A stretch of DNA of 6,886 nucleotides, taken from assembly GCA_958417225.1 (NCBI GenBank), contig CATZCM010000043.1, positions 1 to 6,886 of the forward strand. Direction: 5' to 3'. Positions 5,821 to 6,886 of the stretch are shown piece after piece. The notes below the pieces were generated by a model. It saw only the letters and a list, made by a program, of their open reading frames with translations. It ran no database searches and had not been told where the DNA came from. Every line of letters begins with the position of its first letter. Position 1 is the first letter of the stretch. This stretch comes from an uncultured Eubacteriales bacterium (GTDB lineage Bacteria > Bacillota > Clostridia > Oscillospirales > Acutalibacteraceae). Position numbers and translations under genes: made by a program.

Positions 5821-5856
5821 TTATTTACCACGAAATATGTATTTAGTGGTAAATAA
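5821..5856. repeat. Palindrome, copy 2 (36 bp, one mismatch)
   Basis: TTATTTACCACGAAATA (5821-5837) pairs with 5840-5856 with one mismatch (G against A at the CGAAATA/TATTTAG step). Its 30-base core 5824-5853 is 27/30 identical to 5497-5526, 327 bases upstream. No T-run follows on either strand. Confidence 0.65.
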
Positions 5857-5971
5857 GAATAATCATGGTTTTATATGCATTTTTATGATGGAAGTTTATT
5901 TGGATTAATTTTACAAAAAATAAAATATTTTGAATTTTTTTATAGTGCTTTTTGTTTTTATTGTTACACAC

Positions 5972-6006
5972 AAGGTCAGCACTTTTGATAAAAATGCTGA
6001 TTTTTT
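5972..6006 (+). terminator. Plus-strand intrinsic terminator
   Basis: TCAGCA (5976-5981) pairs with TGCTGA (5995-6000). The stem extends inward through TTTT/AAAA past one mismatch to a GAT loop, and outward by AAGG against the first Ts, and is followed by T6. No gene or clear promoter is visible between palindrome copy 2 and this site, so it may insulate the following operon from readthrough or mark the end of an unseen short transcript. Confidence 0.7.
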
Positions 6007-6036
6007 CAAAAAAAAGAGAACAAATATCACAAGCTG

Positions 6037-6065
6037 TTGAAATGAGAAAAAATATAGTGTATAAT
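6037..6065 (+). promoter_or_regulatory. Sigma-A promoter of the GLUG-repeat surface protein gene
   Basis: TTGAAA (6037-6042), a 17-base spacer and a perfect TATAAT (6060-6065) predict a start near 6072. The transcript would have a leader of about 170 bases before the ATG at 6244, containing an 8-codon mini-frame with its own ribosome site. Confidence 0.75.
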
Positions 6066-6123
6066 GTATATAAATCGAAAAAGTATTTGTTGCATTTTAT
6101 GTGTTGATACGAGGTGATTGAGT

Positions 6124-6150
6124 ATGTTAATGGAAAAAATAAAAAAATAA
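6124..6150 (+). CDS. Possible 8-residue leader frame (MLMEKIKK)
   Basis: GAGGTG at 6111-6116 sits 7 bases before an ATG that opens an 8-codon frame ending TAA. It is the first strong ribosome site of the transcript, 93 bases ahead of the real gene. The peptide has no recognisable meaning. It may be a regulatory upstream frame, a degraded start or a chance site. Confidence 0.25.
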   Translation: MLMEKIKK

Positions 6151-6243
6151 TACTATTTGTATTACATTGTGTTTATGGAAATGTTATTAAGGCTATGTGA
6201 TGAATCAGAAAGATAAAAGATATTATTGATTGGAGGGTTAGAG

Positions 6244-6886
6244 ATGATAAGGACAAGTACATCAAAGAGAATATTTAGTTTAATAATGTCAGTTTTTATG
6301 ATGATATCTTTATTGCCTTCGATTTCATTGAGGGTGTATGGGATGTCGGGAGATGGATCTGCAAGTAGCCCGTATTTAATATCTAGCTGTGCGAATCTTG
6401 AAGAGTTTGCACGAAAAGTGAACGGCGGTGAAACTAAAATATCTGCAAAACTTATGAATGATATTGATTTAGCAGAGTCTACAACGCCAAGCAATTGGAC
6501 TCCGATAGGAAACGACTCAAATAAATACTCTGGAACTTTTGACGGAGGGGGCAAGACGATAAAGAATCTGACCATAAGTTCTGATAAGAAGTATGTAGGC
6601 CTTTTTGGTTCAGTTGGTACAGACGGTATAATAAAAAATGTAAAAGTAAGTGGTAATGTTACAGCAAAACAGTACGTTGGAATGATATGTGGAGAAAATA
6701 ATGGTGCAATTATTGGATGTACGGCTAAAGGAAGTGTTATATCAAATGATACTGGAGGAAATGCAGTATACTGCGGAGGTGTTTGTGGGTTTAATAAGAA
6801 ATATATAACAGAGGATAAGACGACAATAATGGGGAAAATTTTAGATTGTAGTAATGAGTGTGCTGTTCAGGTTACTTCTGCTAATT
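6244..6886 (+). CDS. Exported GLUG-repeat surface protein (N-terminal part)
   Basis: The frame runs from the ATG at 6244 to the window end (214 codons) without a stop. A strong GGAGGG at 6232-6237, 6 bases upstream, fixes the start. Residues 1-33 look like a Sec signal peptide: basic KR at 8-9, a hydrophobic core of about 10-28 (IFSLIMSVFMMISLL) and a possible cleavage near VYG. Next comes the GDGSASSPYLIS...LEEFARKVNGG opening (36-62), then LMNDIDLAESTTPSNWTPIG (70-89) and YSGTFDGGGKTIKNLTIS (95-112). That order is typical of clostridial GLUG-type beta-helix surface proteins. GLUG-like repeats follow (GLFG 119-122, GMICGENNGAIIGC 146-159, GGVCGFN 178-184). Such proteins act outside the cell, often in adhesion or polymer binding. 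The mature part carries seven visible cysteines, unusually many for this type. Anchor and full length lie beyond the window. Confidence 0.85.
   Translation, partial: MIRTSTSKRIFSLIMSVFMMISLLPSISLRVYGMSGDGSASSPYLISSCANLEEFARKVNGGETKISAKLMNDIDLAESTTPSNWTPIGNDSNKYSGTFDGGGKTIKNLTISSDKKYVGLFGSVGTDGIIKNVKVSGNVTAKQYVGMICGENNGAIIGCTAKGSVISNDTGGNAVYCGGVCGFNKKYITEDKTTIMGKILDCSNECAVQVTSAN

Noticed and set aside
5497..5856. CRISPR array
   Set aside because: Only two palindromic copies about 327 bases apart, without regular repeat-spacer periodicity or cas genes.
6162..6575. 137-codon open frame on the minus strand
   Set aside because: It lies antisense to the GLUG protein gene, which has a signal peptide, a strong ribosome site and recognisable repeats; the minus frame has no ribosome site or known motif.
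1..6886. tRNA, rRNA or a known riboswitch
   Set aside because: No cloverleaf, rRNA signature or recognisable riboswitch core was seen by eye on either strand; a covariance-model scan could not be run.

Overview
The window is AT-rich, uses Bacillota-style signals (AAAGGAGG-type ribosome binding sites, sigma-A promoters, hairpin plus T-tract terminators), and ends its three long complete genes with TGA, so TGA is a stop here. An [FeFe]-hydrogenase maturation operon, an AAA-ATPase-like family gene and an exported GLUG-repeat protein together suggest a strictly anaerobic member of the Clostridia, probably a gut or rumen fermenter. The species cannot be named from this sequence.

Layout. Positions 1-631 (minus) hold the N-terminal 210 codons of an AAA-ATPase-like protein, with a good extended -10 promoter at 679-707. 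A roughly 300-base spacer with one hairpin and one inverted repeat leads to a consensus promoter (1012-1040) that drives the plus-strand hyd operon. The first translatable frame of that transcript is a 23-codon aromatic-rich leader frame (1071-1142) with a near-perfect Shine-Dalgarno. It is followed by hydE (1168-2253), hydG (2250-3698, overlapping hydE by 4 bases) and hydF (3710-4942). A strong intrinsic terminator (4974-5023) closes the operon.

Positions 5024-6036 contain no long gene but are structured. There is a possible 20-residue hydrophobic peptide frame, a strong hairpin (5197-5229), an AT-rich direct repeat, and two nearly identical 30-bp palindromes (5497-5526 and 5824-5853). The palindromes bracket a minus-strand promoter-to-terminator unit that looks like a small RNA of about 60 nt, overlapping a relic-like reading frame broken by TGA. 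A plus-strand terminator (5972-6006) follows. A new promoter (6037-6065) then drives an 8-codon mini-frame and an exported GLUG-repeat surface protein (6244 onward, cut by the window end).

How the genes work together. By family knowledge, HydG cleaves tyrosine to make an Fe(CO)2(CN)-cysteine synthon, HydE converts it to a precursor of the diiron unit, and HydF, a GTPase scaffold, completes the unit and hands it to apo-hydrogenase HydA. HydA is not encoded in this window. The most interesting untested features are the aromatic-rich leader frame ahead of a weakly initiated hydE, since tyrosine is the substrate of HydG, and the palindrome-bounded small-RNA unit at 5497-5853.
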